Positions 34,098-44,799 of a stretch of 64,000 bases of DNA are shown here, one piece after another. Every line of letters starts with the position of its first letter. The stretch's first letter is position 1. The position numbers and the translations under genes were made by a program. The notes beneath the pieces are model-generated. The model was given only the letters and a program-made list of their open reading frames with translations, was not told where the DNA came from and did not search any database. Source of the DNA: Ypsolopha sequella (lineage: Eukaryota; Arthropoda; Insecta; Lepidoptera; Ypsolophidae); the NCBI GenBank assembly GCA_934047225.1, contig OW204004.1, positions 4,096,401 to 4,160,400 on the forward strand, given 5' to 3'.

Positions 34098-37081
34098 CTA
34101 TTCATTCTCTTCAATTATAGCTTCGTTTTCATTACTTGGATTATTTTCTTCATCATCGTTTTTATTATTAATGCCATTATTATTAGTCTTTTCGTCGTTG
34201 GGATTATCGTTACCGTCATTATCATTTATATTAACTTCACCATCATTTTGTATATTTCCTTCACCATCATTTTGTATATTTCCTTCACCATCATTATTCA
34301 TAACATCTTCGTCGTCATGATTATTAGCTGCACTTCTTTGATTCTGAGGCTTACGTTGGACTCTTTTGTCGAATTTCCTTCTTTTCTTGCTGGACTGACG
34401 AATGTTCTTGGATGTTTTCCTTTTCAAAGCATTTCGCAATATGTTTTTGAAAAACTCTTCATTATCTTGCACTGTGTACGTGTTGTCCCAATAATAGACC
34501 ATTTGGAAAAAGAATTTTAATACGTTTTTATATTTTTTGAAGCCTATTTTAAGATCATCTCCACGACTTCCTCCAGTCCAGGAACACTGGCAAAGGAATT
34601 CTTTGGTAAAAATTGAATCTAAAAGTCTATAAGCACAGTTAGAGCCTGATCCTGGTGCCACAGAACATAATATTGCATACTTTTCTAAGTATGTTTTAAG
34701 TATTTTAGGGCATGATAGTTCTTTGTCGAGTTTCTCCAAGCTTTCGATGTTATCGACAACTTCCATACACATCCTTTTTGTTTCTGCTCCTTTGGCTTGT
34801 GCTAAAGTTGTTACTGTAATATTTTCTGTGCTTTGTTCTTGTATTTCTTGTAACTGAACCGACATTTCCCCAAGCTTTTTCATTATTTTATTTTGGTTGT
34901 CCAAGATTGCAGTTTGTATCTCGTATAAATTATTAATTTGGGTTGTCATATTTTGATCATTTGTATAATAATGTACTTCTTGAGGTGTATTTTCTTGCTC
35001 TCCGGTGGATACTGTATAAACTGTTTCATCGATAATATAGGAGGGCTGCTGGTTGGTTAGAATTGACGTTTCTGGAAATATTTGTATGGTTGGATCTGCT
35101 TGTGTGAATGGACTTGCTTGTATGGTTGGACCTGCTTGTGTGATAGGACCTGCTTGTGTGAATGGACCTGCTTGTATGGTTTGACTTGCTGGTATGGTTG
35201 GACCTGCTTGTGTGATTGGACCTGCTTGTATGGTTTGACTTGCTGGTATGGTTGGACCTGCTTGTGTGATTGGACCTGCTTGTATAGCTTGACTTGTTGG
35301 TATGGTTGGACCTGCTTGTGTGATTGGACCTGCTTGTATGGTTTGACTTGCTGGTATGGTTGGACCTGCTTGTGTGATTGGACCCGCTTGTATAGCTTGA
35401 CTTGTTGGTATGGTTGGACCTGCTTGTGTGGTTAGACTTTCTTGAATGATTTGACTCGCGTGAATGGTTGAAGTTGGTTGTTTCATTCTTTTCTTTGGGT
35501 TCCCAGACTTAATCTGCAACAATGCATAAAAACCTTTTCGAATTATTCTAGAAAAATCAACTGTAAAGCTGTAAACACGCGATAGTATCAAACTGATCAA
35601 ACGCAGTGTCGTCCTTCCAAAAATGACAGTGTTTGGGGAATTTTACGGAACTGAAGCGAGCCACGGATTTTTCTTTCTTTCTTTCCGTTTGCCTCAGTTC
35701 GGCAGTTGCAGAGTTGCAGCGATGGCGTCTGCATGTGCAAATACAATAGAATTTCTAGAAAAATATCGCGAATGCGAATGTTTGAGGCTAATTAACACTA
35801 AATATTATAAAAATAAACATTACATTATAATTTATTTTTAAAAGTACGTAGCGGTACGGCGCGCACTAGCAGAGGCCGCTTAGAACAAAGCGCCATTTTT
35901 GGCACGCACACATAGACGCTACATTTACAGGCAATCTGGGACAGTCTCGGACAGAGCTAGGTCGCGAGCATCGCAAGTGCTCGTGTGTTCATCACGACAT
36001 TCACGCGGCACATAATTACCTACCTTTTAGCAAAAAGAATGAGATATATTATTACAGTTACAATGTATTTGGTTGTTTAAATACAACAAAATTATTACAT
36101 ACATATTACATACCTATTCAACTTATCGTTCGCTGATAAAACGCCAGTATTTAGGTACTACGGGTTAGGTTTAGGTAGGCATATTCTTTGTTGGCGCTCG
36201 CCGCCCGCGCCGCCGCCGCGCGCCGCGCGGGTATGCGTACCTACCTACCAACCTATTCTATTTATGTATTACGCTGGTAATTTTTTTATCTAGACGCACG
36301 ACATGTATGTATGTTTGTAAACTAATACTACCTATCTCCTTTTCAAAATTCAAAATCAATACGGAAGCAAGCACCCTAGTGATTCAGCAAGTATAGGTAT
36401 GTATTTTCAAGAATTGCAGGAGCGGACATTCTGTAACTTCTTTATTTTGTGGTCGCGTGTCGCATCGATCGAGAAATGAAGAGAAAGTCACTGTGTGGGG
36501 AAATCGCTCTGTCGTCATCCATTTGGAAGGACATCAGAAGACTGATCAGTTAAAACTGCCCGTGTGTGGCGAGCATTTAATTATTTAAAAACAAATAATT
36601 CAGATAATTGCTTATAACCAGTTACAACCTCAATTTTCTTAGTTTGTCGTTCATATTTTTACTTGAACTACCAAAATGATGCACAAAACGACAATGGATA
36701 TGGACATAGAGATTTAAATAAATAGGTAGGTAGGTATTAATTTACCATTATTCGTTGAGCTGCAGCATTCAAATTTAGAACTTTTTGAGGAGGAGTAGTA
36801 CGTTTGTAGGATCGTTCACCGTCATCGGTATCGTCCGTGTCTGTTTTGTCTAACATTTTTGCTAATTCATCCTCTGCTTCTTCGTATGTACTATAGTTTC
36901 TTCTTTTCACTACACAATTATAGGTCAACCAATCTGTCTGGGGCTGGGTACTATCATTTTTTGCGAGTATATCACCGTACATCTTAGGCCAACGCAATAT
37001 TCCTTTGACTTCCCATGTTTCGGGCACAGTACATAGTTCTACCTTGCCTTTTCGACGAGTCGACACAATTTTAAACGGCAT
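34098..37081 (-). CDS. DUF4806-type accessory protein of the 8-kb transposon, two exons
   Basis: Exon 1 runs from ATG 37081 to 36746 (donor GTAAAT) and exon 2 from 35513 (acceptor TTGCAG) to the stop at 34098. The phase fits and gives 583 residues. Exon 1 has the N-terminal block usual in DUF4806 proteins (LCTVPETWEVKGILRWPK, CVVKRRNYSTYEEAEDEL). Exon 2 begins with five 18-residue repeats, then a coiled coil, then the DUF4806-like region (IESLEKLDKEL, CAYRLLDSIFTKEFLCQCSW), a basic tract and an acidic Asn-rich tail. By position it is the second protein of the element, comparable to a TNPA-type DNA-binding partner (inference). Confidence 0.7.
35085..35440 (-). repeat. 54-bp tandem repeats encoding 18-residue units
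   Basis: Within exon 2 of the DUF4806-type gene, units of 54 bp encode AGPTIPTSQAIQAGPITQ alternating with a form having ASQTI, five full copies plus partial ones at the right end. The high identity between units suggests recent expansion or homogenisation. The plus strand is also open here and reads as a Cys/Trp-rich repeat, which is a shadow of the array. Confidence 0.88.
35623..36737. other. Intron and GC-rich block within the 8-kb transposon
   Basis: This is mostly the predicted intron of the DUF4806-type gene. It includes a very GC-rich block at about 36190-36235 (GCCGCCCGCGCCGCCGCCGC), against an AT-rich background. No other coding region is supported. Confidence 0.4.
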
Positions 37082-38280
37082 GTTCCCTGAAAAATATCAA
37101 TAACTTAATTAGTACGTACTTACCTTAAGTAGGCACATCTGGCCACTTGAAATAACCTAAATGTTTTTTGCAAGGCACAACTTACATCTATCTACATTAG
37201 TAGCGCAGCGGCTCAAACTACCTATCCTATGTCTGCCACTTATCAAATTTTTAACCCGATGTCTCTTCTTTCTGACTTATTAATGCGACAACTATCTGCT
37301 ATACTCCACAAACGGCCGTACGCATGCACTCTGATGGCAGACTGACTGACTATACTATGTTTTACGGCGGAGCGAGTGGGGAGGCGGGGGGGTTAATACA
37401 GATGCCGCGCGCCCGCACCGACCGAACCGAGGAGAGTACCTAAACACTACAGAGGTGTAGTAAGTAGTTAAACCTACTATACTTACTTATTTATTCTGTA
37501 CTACATTAATTATTACGTTAATTGTAATTTTTAGTGTCGTAACACTTTTTTATATTGAATAAGTATTAACTAATAATAAATCTGAATATGATTAGAGCTA
37601 AAAAAAACAAATAACAAATAGGTCTATACTGTGGGTTTTCATTTATTTTATGACTGAATCCTAATTGTTTGATTTATATTACGAGTGTGCATGATTATAG
37701 AACAGTTATCGAAAATATGTTGTGGGCAGACCAGTTTTAACCAGAGAACATCTGAATAAGTGGACACATAAGGTCTGTTATGCAGACATTAGACGAGGAG
37801 CCGCTGTGCAAGCAGACTTTATTCAGAATGAGCGTCGCCATAATGAATAACATAACCTATTAAATGATGAGAAATTTTATACTCGAAAACTCAATTATGA
37901 TAACGAAATCGGTATAATATTCTTGTAAAAAGTATTACAAGGTTACTTTTGAACCCTCAAATGGTATAAGAACATAAAAAATATTTCACTCGTAAAAACA
38001 AACCAACGACGAAATGTTGTTTATTTCTCAAAAACCTGGCTTATCAGGTAGCGCGTAAAAATTTTGCACGAAATGTATATATGAATACACGGTAAAGTTG
38101 CATGCGCACCTACAATTTATTATTTCAAGCACAAATAAGCGTATAAAATTATTTACTTACCGCTATTTAAGACACAATTTGGCCATTTTTTTTTCTGCTC
38201 ACCAAACGCAACGCGTGCACTTTTAATTTATTTTTGTGTTCGATTATGTCAACAACAAATTTAATTTGAATAAATTCTTG
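37082..38280. other. Upstream region of the DUF4806-type gene
   Basis: It contains a CpG-rich stretch at about 37365-37440, possibly the promoter of the minus-strand gene. A plus-strand coding-like patch at 37740-37860 (LNKWTHKVCYADIRRGAAVQ) was not assigned to any family. The rest is AT-rich and without paired repeats. Confidence 0.35.
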
Positions 38281-38721
38281 ATAAATGTTCTGAAATAAGC
38301 TTAAAGCTGTGTATCATCTGAATATCTGAGCTTTGAAGGACTAAGCATATAGTTCATTCATCATTCATTCATCTTCTGGATAACAGAGCTGTAATACTTG
38401 CATAAAAGAACAAAATGCTTTTATGCAGAAGATACTCAGCTTGTCGTACAGTTATTCAAAACTTATTCATGTGTTATATTGCTATTACTCAGCTATTAGC
38501 GGTATAATTTTGTGCCCAAATTGCTTGAGTAACGTCTGAGTAAGCGCCAAATCAGCTAATTACGGTAGTCTTAATCAGCTATTCGTTTCTGTGACTGCTA
38601 TTATAAAAAACTTACTCAGAAGGTTTGTGCTGGCTGGGTGGTTTATCGGGTCGCTGATTACAAAAACAACAAAGATTTTAAAATACAACGTGGTGGACGT
38701 GAAAAAGAGCTTTTCCAGAAT

Positions 38722-39905
38722 TCAACCCCTAAAAGGGAGAAATGGGGTGACCAAGTCTGAAAACCAACATGGGTATCGTTTATATGGTTTATCGGGTCGC
38801 TGATTAGGAAAACAACAACGATTTCTAAATCTAACGTAGTGAACGTGAAATAACATCATTTCCTGTTGGGGTACGATGGGGTTGAAATTTTGAAATGTGT
38901 AAATATCAATATGGGTGTCGTTTTTATGGTTTTTTTGGACGTTAATTACGAAAATGGCATCGATTTTGAAGTTTGAAAATTCTTGAAAGTATGTGTGCCA
39001 GAGCAAATCGGCTGTAACAGACGGACAGACAGACAGCCACACAAGTGATCCTATTAGGGTTACATTTTTTCCTTTTGAGGTATCTATATATCAAACTATC
39101 TATCCAAAATCTATCTATCTATCTGTCTGTCTATCTATCTATCTATCTATCTATATCCCAGCAAAATATCTTTGGAACGGAAGGTGGTACATCCCTGTGG
39201 GTTGGACCACGGGGTGCCAAAAAAAGTTTTTTTTTTTAAATTTCAAAACTTTGACTGCCTGTATATCCCGAACGGCTGGAGTTAAACCCATGTTGATGGG
39301 TGTCTAGGAAAATGTCTCGACGAGATCGGTCTGCCGAAAGTGTCAAAACTTTACAGGCCCGTATCTCCCATGTTCATGATACTCTAAGAAAAGGGTTCGG
39401 CGAGATCTAGACGACGACGCCGGTAAAAAAAAAACGAAAATAAAAAATTGACAAAATTTTGATCGGCCATATCTCCCGAACGGATAAGCGTAGGGAGTTC
39501 GGGTTTTAACTATAGTGATCGGTCAAGCTGGGGCTACACCACCAAAAAAAAAATAATTTGTCAGGTTTTGACAGTTTTTTCACAGGTCCAAAAAAGTATT
39601 CCGATTTACATGAAACTCGGTATCAAGGGGCATTCGGGGTCGCTGATTACGCTGCCATATACAAATTTGACATTCTTTGACAACTGATAGGGATTTTGAT
39701 ACTTTTTCGGAAAAACTTTGATCGGTGAGTTCCTTTTTTTGGCACTCTGGCGAGGCAGAAGGCCGAGCTAAGCTCCACGAGGCCGACGGCCGATTAGTGT
39801 GTTTCTAGCGAGGCCGAATAACGAGCATGTGAGTTTTTCGGCCGAGCACTACACCTTGACTCCCAGAGGGAGTGAGAGCACTTATAATGTTTGTTTCTGA
39901 TCCTA
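38722..39905 (+). other. Degenerate Helitron interior with CTAT microsatellite
   Basis: The stretch has an internal duplication (around 38712-38800, echoing 30500-30565 and the target site), a TCTATCTATCTGTCTG microsatellite at 39105-39160 and many stops. A phrase CCTATTAGGGTTACATTTTTT at 39050 recurs near 39900. No coding region other than the helicase tail was found. Confidence 0.55.
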
Positions 39906-39929
39906 TTAGGGTTCCATTTTTTCCTTTTC

Positions 39930-40110
39930 GCAATGACGATTAGTAAGTCTCAGGGTCAGTCACTGAAAACAGCAGGAATTAATCTTAGGGGGGACTGCTT
40001 TTCGCACGGCCAGTTGCACGTAGCCTGCTCGAGAGTGAGCTCACCTAGCAGCCTGGTCGTGTTAACAGCTGAGGGCAGAATTTCTAATGTATAAAGAGGT
40101 ACTTCATGTA
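39930..40110 (+). pseudogene. Helitron helicase C-terminal remnant
   Basis: The frame reads [20 protein letters not shown], then [20 protein letters not shown] and [12 protein letters not shown]. These are the last conserved motifs of the Pif1-like helicase of Helitron Rep-helicase proteins. The Rep nuclease and the rest of the helicase are gone, so this copy depends on others for movement. Confidence 0.88.
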
Positions 40111-40272
40111 TGAATTTAAAAAAACCAATTGGTAATAGGCCCCGCCAAAGAGACTTTACCTGGAGATCAATTAATTGTACCAAAAACACTCCAAACCAGA
40201 TTTAAATACGTTCTATAAAAATTAGTACACAAAAACTAAATCAACGCGGGCGAAGCCGCGGGCAAAAGCTAG

Positions 40273-41631
40273 TATAATTATAATTACCTTGTATTTTCTT
40301 TATAATTGCCTCCATTATGCTTGTTTTTAATTCTGCCTGCTTTTTTATATTTTCAATTTTTAAAGCATGCAATTGTAGCATCTGTTCTTTTTGCAAAGCT
40401 ATTAAAGCAATTTTTTCTTTTTCACACCTCAGTCGTTCACCTGTAAAGGTGTTATGTAAACGAACACGTGCTGCCTTTACATCTGAGCGCTCATTCGAAG
40501 TATGGTCGATTAAAGGCCGGCGTCTTTTTAAGTTCTCCTTTCCTTTGTCTGGATTTTTGAGTGTGACCATATTGTCCATGGGTGTGACATTTTCCAACTC
40601 TTCCAAATGAACCTAAAATTTTTAATAATAGCTTTTATTGACAAGTACTTATATAATAAAAAAATACCTAAATTAAAAACTAAACAAAGTTGGCTGCTAT
40701 CTTATGGGAGAGTACCCAGCAGGCTGACAGTGTTACCCCATGTATTGCCAGACTGATTCTCTGGCCGAGGTAAGTCCCAGCCTGGGGGTCCCCAGAGGCA
40801 TTGACCAGGTGGTTGCACAAATCTGTATACAAATAATGTGCACTCAGCCTCCATAGTCCAGGTATCGACACAGATTTAGTTCTACTTAAACATACCTCAA
40901 AATATGACACTTCTTCATTTGCAACACTCTGAGAGCCGTCACTGTGTTGTACAACCGTCGGTGCAGGAGTACTTGGGGTAAGGGGATTTGTGTCCTCAGA
41001 AACTCTTTGCGAGCCGACATCAAATTCAGTGTTGGTATCTACAAATTACATACATTTGTACTATATTACACAATTTTTCATAAAACACTGCTTAGCTTAT
41101 AATTTATTTACTTACATGACATTCCAGAGTCACAGTCATCAACTGTCTCTATCCCCGTGGTAGCACGACCGGTGATTTCTGCCACCAATTCAAGGACAGG
41201 ATCATCAGTTTTTTTTTATGGTCCACCACCCGTTCCAATGGTTTGGTTGTAGGCAATTGCCTTGAATGTTTTGGCTTCAGTTTTGAGCTTTTGCCATAAC
41301 TTTTTAAGGTTAACACAAGTTCTGAAATAAAAGATAAGTAATGTAGTTAAGATAGTTTGCAATGTCCATCAAAACACTTGAGTCGTTTTGATTTAACATA
41401 CAATGACAAAATTTTAATGTAAATAATACCCACTAACCTCAAAACATTACCGCAAGCATTTAAATCATTTGTTATTTGTGCCCATGCTTCTTCTTTTAAA
41501 CGATTAGTCTGCATATCATGAGAGGTACTTTTAGTAAATATCACTTTGCCTTTCTTTTGCATAATTCGCAAAAATCTCATTTTCTCGTCGTCGTTGAAGT
41601 TTGCGGAACGTTTACGTTTCTCAGCAGACAT
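40273..41631 (-). pseudogene. Harbinger B Myb/SANT-like accessory gene (end truncated)
   Basis: It starts at ATG 41631 (MSAEKRKRSANFNDDEKMRF). Approximate exons are 41631-41438, 41322-41115, 41039-40895 and 40612-40273. The second exon holds the LKKLWQKLKTEAKTFK and IGTGGGP signature of the Harbinger Myb-like family, but a TAA lies just after GGGP. The last exon is a charged helical region (RLHNTFTGERLRCEKEKIAL) cut at IQGNYNY by the Helitron. Reading across the empty Helitron site would add about four residues and a stop. It is convergent with the transposase. Confidence 0.72.
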
Positions 41632-41993
41632 TTTTGAGAAAATAACAATATTCAACTCAAGTACGTTTAATCTAGCCTCCGATTATTATGTCTTCGCACT
41701 TTCGTTCTTTCTTTTTGGGCAAAAAGTGCAATTTTTTAAAAATCAGTTGCAATTTTTGATACTTATTTATTTTATAAGCATGTGAAATTGTGAAACGTCA
41801 AAACAAAACAATGCAAACAGACAACTTGACGAATAAAATCATAGACAAGTGTCAAAAATTAGGCTACTCTTAGGATAGGAATCACTTAGTAAAAATGGAT
41901 TGGTGAAACGTAACTTTATGCTAAGCATTGTCCTAAATTAGGAGTTACTTAGTTAGGCGTCGCTTTATTCGTCGTTAGTGAAAACGGGCATAA

Positions 41994-42300
41994 GCCAGCC
42001 AGTCAAATTTTTCAATCCAAAATGGAAAAAATCTTGTTAGGGGCTAAAGGAGCTATAAATTATATCGATGATGTAATTCTTACAGGCACTAATGACCAAG
42101 AGCACTTGGACAATTTAAGGGAAGTTCTTCATGGGTTTCAAACAGCAGGAATTAGATTAAATAAAAAGAAATGTTTGTTTTTTCAAACCGAGGTTCGATA
42201 CCTAGGACATAAAATTTCAAAGACTGGGTTAAAAAAGACATATCTCGTGTGGAGGCTATAGTAGATGCACCACCACCAAAAGATGTAACAGGAGTAAGGT
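41994..42300 (+). pseudogene. pol: Gypsy reverse transcriptase, C-terminal half
   Basis: Immediately after the Harbinger duplication the frame reads KPASQIFQSKMEKILLGA, then INYIDDVILTG with the catalytic YIDD, NLREVLHGFQTAGIRLNKKK and RYLGHKISKTGL. A frameshift near 42236 then switches frame to AIVDAPPPKDVTGVRSWIG. It is continuous with the N-terminal half at 27546-28380 once the Harbinger element is removed. Confidence 0.88.
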
Positions 42301-42439
42301 CATGGATAGGCATGGTAAATTACTATGCAAAATATTTTCCTCAGTTGTCAGTAAAACTTAAACCAATGTATGATCTATTGCAGAAAGATGTAAAATTTGA
42401 GTAGATCAAAGAATGTTACAGTAGTTTTGCTAGTGTAAA

Positions 42440-42900
42440 AGCGGATATCATTACTGATAATACATTAGTTTATTTTAATAGAAATCTGCCCTTGAGACTA
42501 GCTTGTGACGCCTCAAAAAACGGAATTGGCTCAGTTCTTAGTCACATTTTTCCGGATGGTTCTGAACGACCAATAACTTTCATTTCCAGAGTATACTCCA
42601 AAGCGGAAAGGGGATATTCAATGATCCATAAAAAGGCATCGGCTATCTATTGGTCAGTACAAAAATTGTACCAATATTTGGTGGGCACCAAATTTGTATT
42701 AATATCTGACCATAAACCGTTGCAGGCATTATTTGGGGAAAATAAAAGCCTACCGCGTATGGCTTCAGAGATGGTCTCTGTATTTAGCAGGATTTGATTA
42801 CACTTTTAAACATGTAAAGGTATCAGAAAATTTCAATGCAGACTGTATGTCGAGGTTACCATTACAAGTAGAAAACAGTAAAATAGATAAAAAAATGTGA
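42440..42900 (+). pseudogene. pol: Gypsy RNase H region
   Basis: The segment reads LRLACDASKNGIGSVLSH, ITFISRVYSKAERGYSMIH, KKASAIYWSVQKLYQYLVG and FVLISDHKPLQALFG, the standard Ty3/gypsy RNase H blocks. A frameshift near 42780 precedes the FNADCMSRLPL linker. Stops on both sides show it is inactive. Confidence 0.85.
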
Positions 42901-43079
42901 TTCTGATTAAAATATCAATTGTAGAAAAACAAAATGCTATAAATTTAAATTTGGTCAGATCAGAAACCAGAAAATATGTAATTTTAAGTTCTTTGTTCAA
43001 CATGATAAGGTAAGGGTTTCCTAATGTGTTAAAAAAATGATAATTTAAAAGCCTTTTGGAACAAGAAAGATGAATTATA

Positions 43080-44177
43080 TATTGACCAAGGGATAATTAT
43101 GTGGGGTTATCGTGTTGTAATTCCTGAAAAGTTACAAGAAAGTTTATTGAAAGAGCTTCATGCTACTCATGAGGGCATGGTTAAAATGAAAGCTAATGCT
43201 ACGAGTAGATCCTACTTTTGGTGGCCTAATATGGACAGTGGCATAGAAAAATATGCTAAGTGTTGTGATGTATGTATGCAAGTGTAATTCCTGAAAAGTT
43301 ACAAGAAAGTTTATTGAAAGAGCTTCATGCTACTCATGAGGGCATTGTTAAAATGAAAGCTAATGCTAGATCCTACTTTTGGTGGCCTAATATGGACAGG
43401 GCCATAGAAAAATATGCTAAGTTTTGTGATGTATGTATGCAAGCGCGTCCCGAGCCCCAAAAATCGAAAGTAATTTCATGGCCCAAAACTAATTTCCCAT
43501 ATGAAAGAGTACATGCGGATTTTTAAGGTCCAATTAATGGGAAAATATATACGAGTATTAATTATTATTGACTCTTTCAGTAAATGGCCAGAAGCTTTTA
43601 TTATGAATGTCTTAGTAGATTTGGACTACCTAAGACTGTTGTAACAGATAATGCTATGCAATTTTGTTCATTAGAATTTTTAAGTAAAAATAGCATATCA
43701 CATGAAACTTCAGCTCTCTTTCATCCTGCCACCAATGGCTTTGCAGAGAATGCAAATTTCAAGTCTGATATGATTAAGGCTCTGAAGGACAAAGCCAAAA
43801 TTAATGTTAGCTTTGAAACATTAATGTACAGATATTTGTTCCATTACAGGAATTCTATTCACTCAGTCACAGGTGTCACACATTCAGAATTAATGTTTCA
43901 AAGAAAATTAAGGACAAGATTTGATTTATTGTCAACAGCACCTGAAAAAAAGACTAGTTTTAATAACCAAAATAATAAAAAAAGGGATGAAAGGTTTAAA
44001 GAGGCAGATACTGTTTATTGTAGAGACTATAGAAATCCTAATAAAAAGCAATTTTTGAAATGTAAAATTGATGAGGTGTTAGGACAGAGAACATATCTTT
44101 TTAAGCTAATTGATGAAAATTTAGTGTGGAAAAGACGTCTTGATCAAATAATCTGTCCCATACCTAAAAAAACATGA
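43080..44177 (+). pseudogene. pol: Gypsy integrase with duplicated zinc-binding domain
   Basis: The HHCC finger (ELHATHEGMVKMKANA, YFWWPNMDSGIEKYAK, CDVCMQ) occurs twice in tandem (43113-43445). The catalytic core follows in pieces: PYERVHADF, then a stop, FGLPKTVVTDNAMQFCSLEF and SALFHPATNGFAENANFKSD, where GFAEN stands in place of the usual G-AER-N. A C-terminal domain (FKEADTVYCRDYRNPNKKQ) ends at 44177. Stops and the duplication make it non-functional. Confidence 0.83.
43113..43445 (+). repeat. Tandem duplication of the integrase zinc finger
   Basis: Two copies of about 165 bp start at ATTCCTGAAAAGTTACAAG, near 43119 and 43287, and differ at a few bases and by one short indel. The copies abut directly, suggesting slippage or unequal exchange after insertion. 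Confidence 0.9.
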
Positions 44178-44544
44178 TAATTTTAAGACAACAAATTGTA
44201 ACCACCCAACATAATTATAGGGAAAATGACTTGGTTCAGGATAGAAACCTAACTTATAACTTACCAAATGATAATGCAAATTTCTCTCCTGAAATACAAG
44301 GAGCTGGCAATGTTACAAATAGCCAAGTCGATGAAACCGTTATATGTAGTCCAAGAGCTAGCATATGTAGTCCAAGAGCTAGCAGATGTAGTCCAAAAGC
44401 TAGTAATGCTACAGATGATTATACTATATGATGAGAGCAGGTAATGTTTTTAAAGAGAGTTCTAATAATTCTGATATTGTTGTAAGGCGCTCTAATAGAA
44501 TTATTAAGCCACCAGAACGTTTAAATTTATATAGGGGAAGTATG

Positions 44545-44706
44545 TGATATGTATTCGAACTAATAATATTGGAACGTAGCCTAGTTTGTCTGGTCTATGT
44601 TTTCTGGCTCGGCTCGGGCAGTCGGAGTTTTTCAATAAAGTGTTGTTTTATAACGTGACTCTTGTATTTTTAATTAATTATATCCTCGAAGGCCCAGGAC
44701 ATAATA
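44545..44706 (+). mobile_element. 3' LTR of the gypsy element
   Basis: It matches the 24217-24378 LTR over its full 162 bp with few changes and ends ACATAATA in place of ACATAACA. A purine-rich AGGGGAAG run just upstream is the likely polypurine tract. ATAAG follows at 44707-44711. Three short repeats of TGTAGTCCAAGAGCTAGCA precede it at about 44345-44402. Confidence 0.9.
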
Positions 44707-44799
44707 ATAAGTATTTATGTAATATATTATCTTCCTATATTTATATTTTTTTCTGAAGCTTACTTTTTATATTATTAGTATTTAATTACAAAACTTATC

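Larger units (their letters stand above)
30566..38638. mobile_element. 8.07-kb two-gene DNA transposon, tnp2/CACTA-like
   Basis: The left end CCCAGGCAGCACACAAG and the reverse complement of the right end, CCCAGCCAGCACAAACC, form imperfect inverted repeats. TG flanks both sides (30564-30565 and 38639-38640). The host Helitron contains an uninterrupted near-duplicate of the target at 38770-38800 (ATATGGTTTATCGGG), which confirms both the boundaries and the 2-bp duplication. Subterminal regions hold repeated ACTCAG, TTATGCAGAAG and GAGTAA motifs. Inside are a spliced tnp2-like transposase on the plus strand and a spliced DUF4806-type gene on the minus strand, both open. It is probably autonomous. 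Confidence 0.8.
30201..40272 (+). mobile_element. Helitron inserted between the two Harbinger B genes
   Basis: The 5' end is TCTATATATATAAAAAGAG after a flanking A. The 3' end is CTAG (40269-40272) before a flanking T, matching Helitron insertion between A and T. Nine bases before CTAG a short hairpin pairs CGCGG (40245-40249) with CCGCG (40256-40260). A helicase C-terminal remnant lies near the 3' end. Helitron sequence is 30201-30565 plus 38639-40272; the interval between is a separate transposon. The insertion also removed the last few codons of the Harbinger Myb-like gene. Confidence 0.88.
28385..41990. mobile_element. PIF/Harbinger DNA transposon B, inserted in gypsy RT
   Basis: Left end TACCCGTTTTCACTAAC and right end GTTAGTGAAAACGGGCA are 17-bp inverted repeats with one mismatch, flanked by TAA (28382-28384 and 41991-41993). 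Removing the element and one TAA rejoins the gypsy RT codons from PYG to KPASQIFQ. It carries a four-exon transposase on the plus strand and a convergent Myb-like gene on the minus strand. Its own length is about 3.5 kb; the rest is the Helitron at 30201-40272. Confidence 0.92.
24217..44706 (+). mobile_element. Ty3/gypsy retrotransposon enlarged by nested insertions
   Basis: Two 162-bp LTRs (24217-24378 and 44545-44706) differ at only a handful of positions and are flanked by the same pentamer ATAAG (24212-24216 and 44707-44711). Gag, protease, reverse transcriptase, RNase H and integrase follow in gypsy order on the plus strand. A LINE fragment (about 25455-27545), a small inverted-repeat insert (28094-28215) and a Harbinger element (28385-41990) account for most of the 20.5 kb. 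The coding regions hold many stops and shifts. Confidence 0.92.

Noticed and set aside
35082..35435. Plus-strand open frame encoding a Cys/Trp-rich repeat protein
   Set aside because: It is the antisense of the 54-bp repeat in the DUF4806-type gene, whose frame continues well beyond the array with recognisable domains.
39105..39160. CTAT/CTGT microsatellite as a possible element end
   Set aside because: Simple repeat inside the Helitron; no termini or duplications are associated with it.
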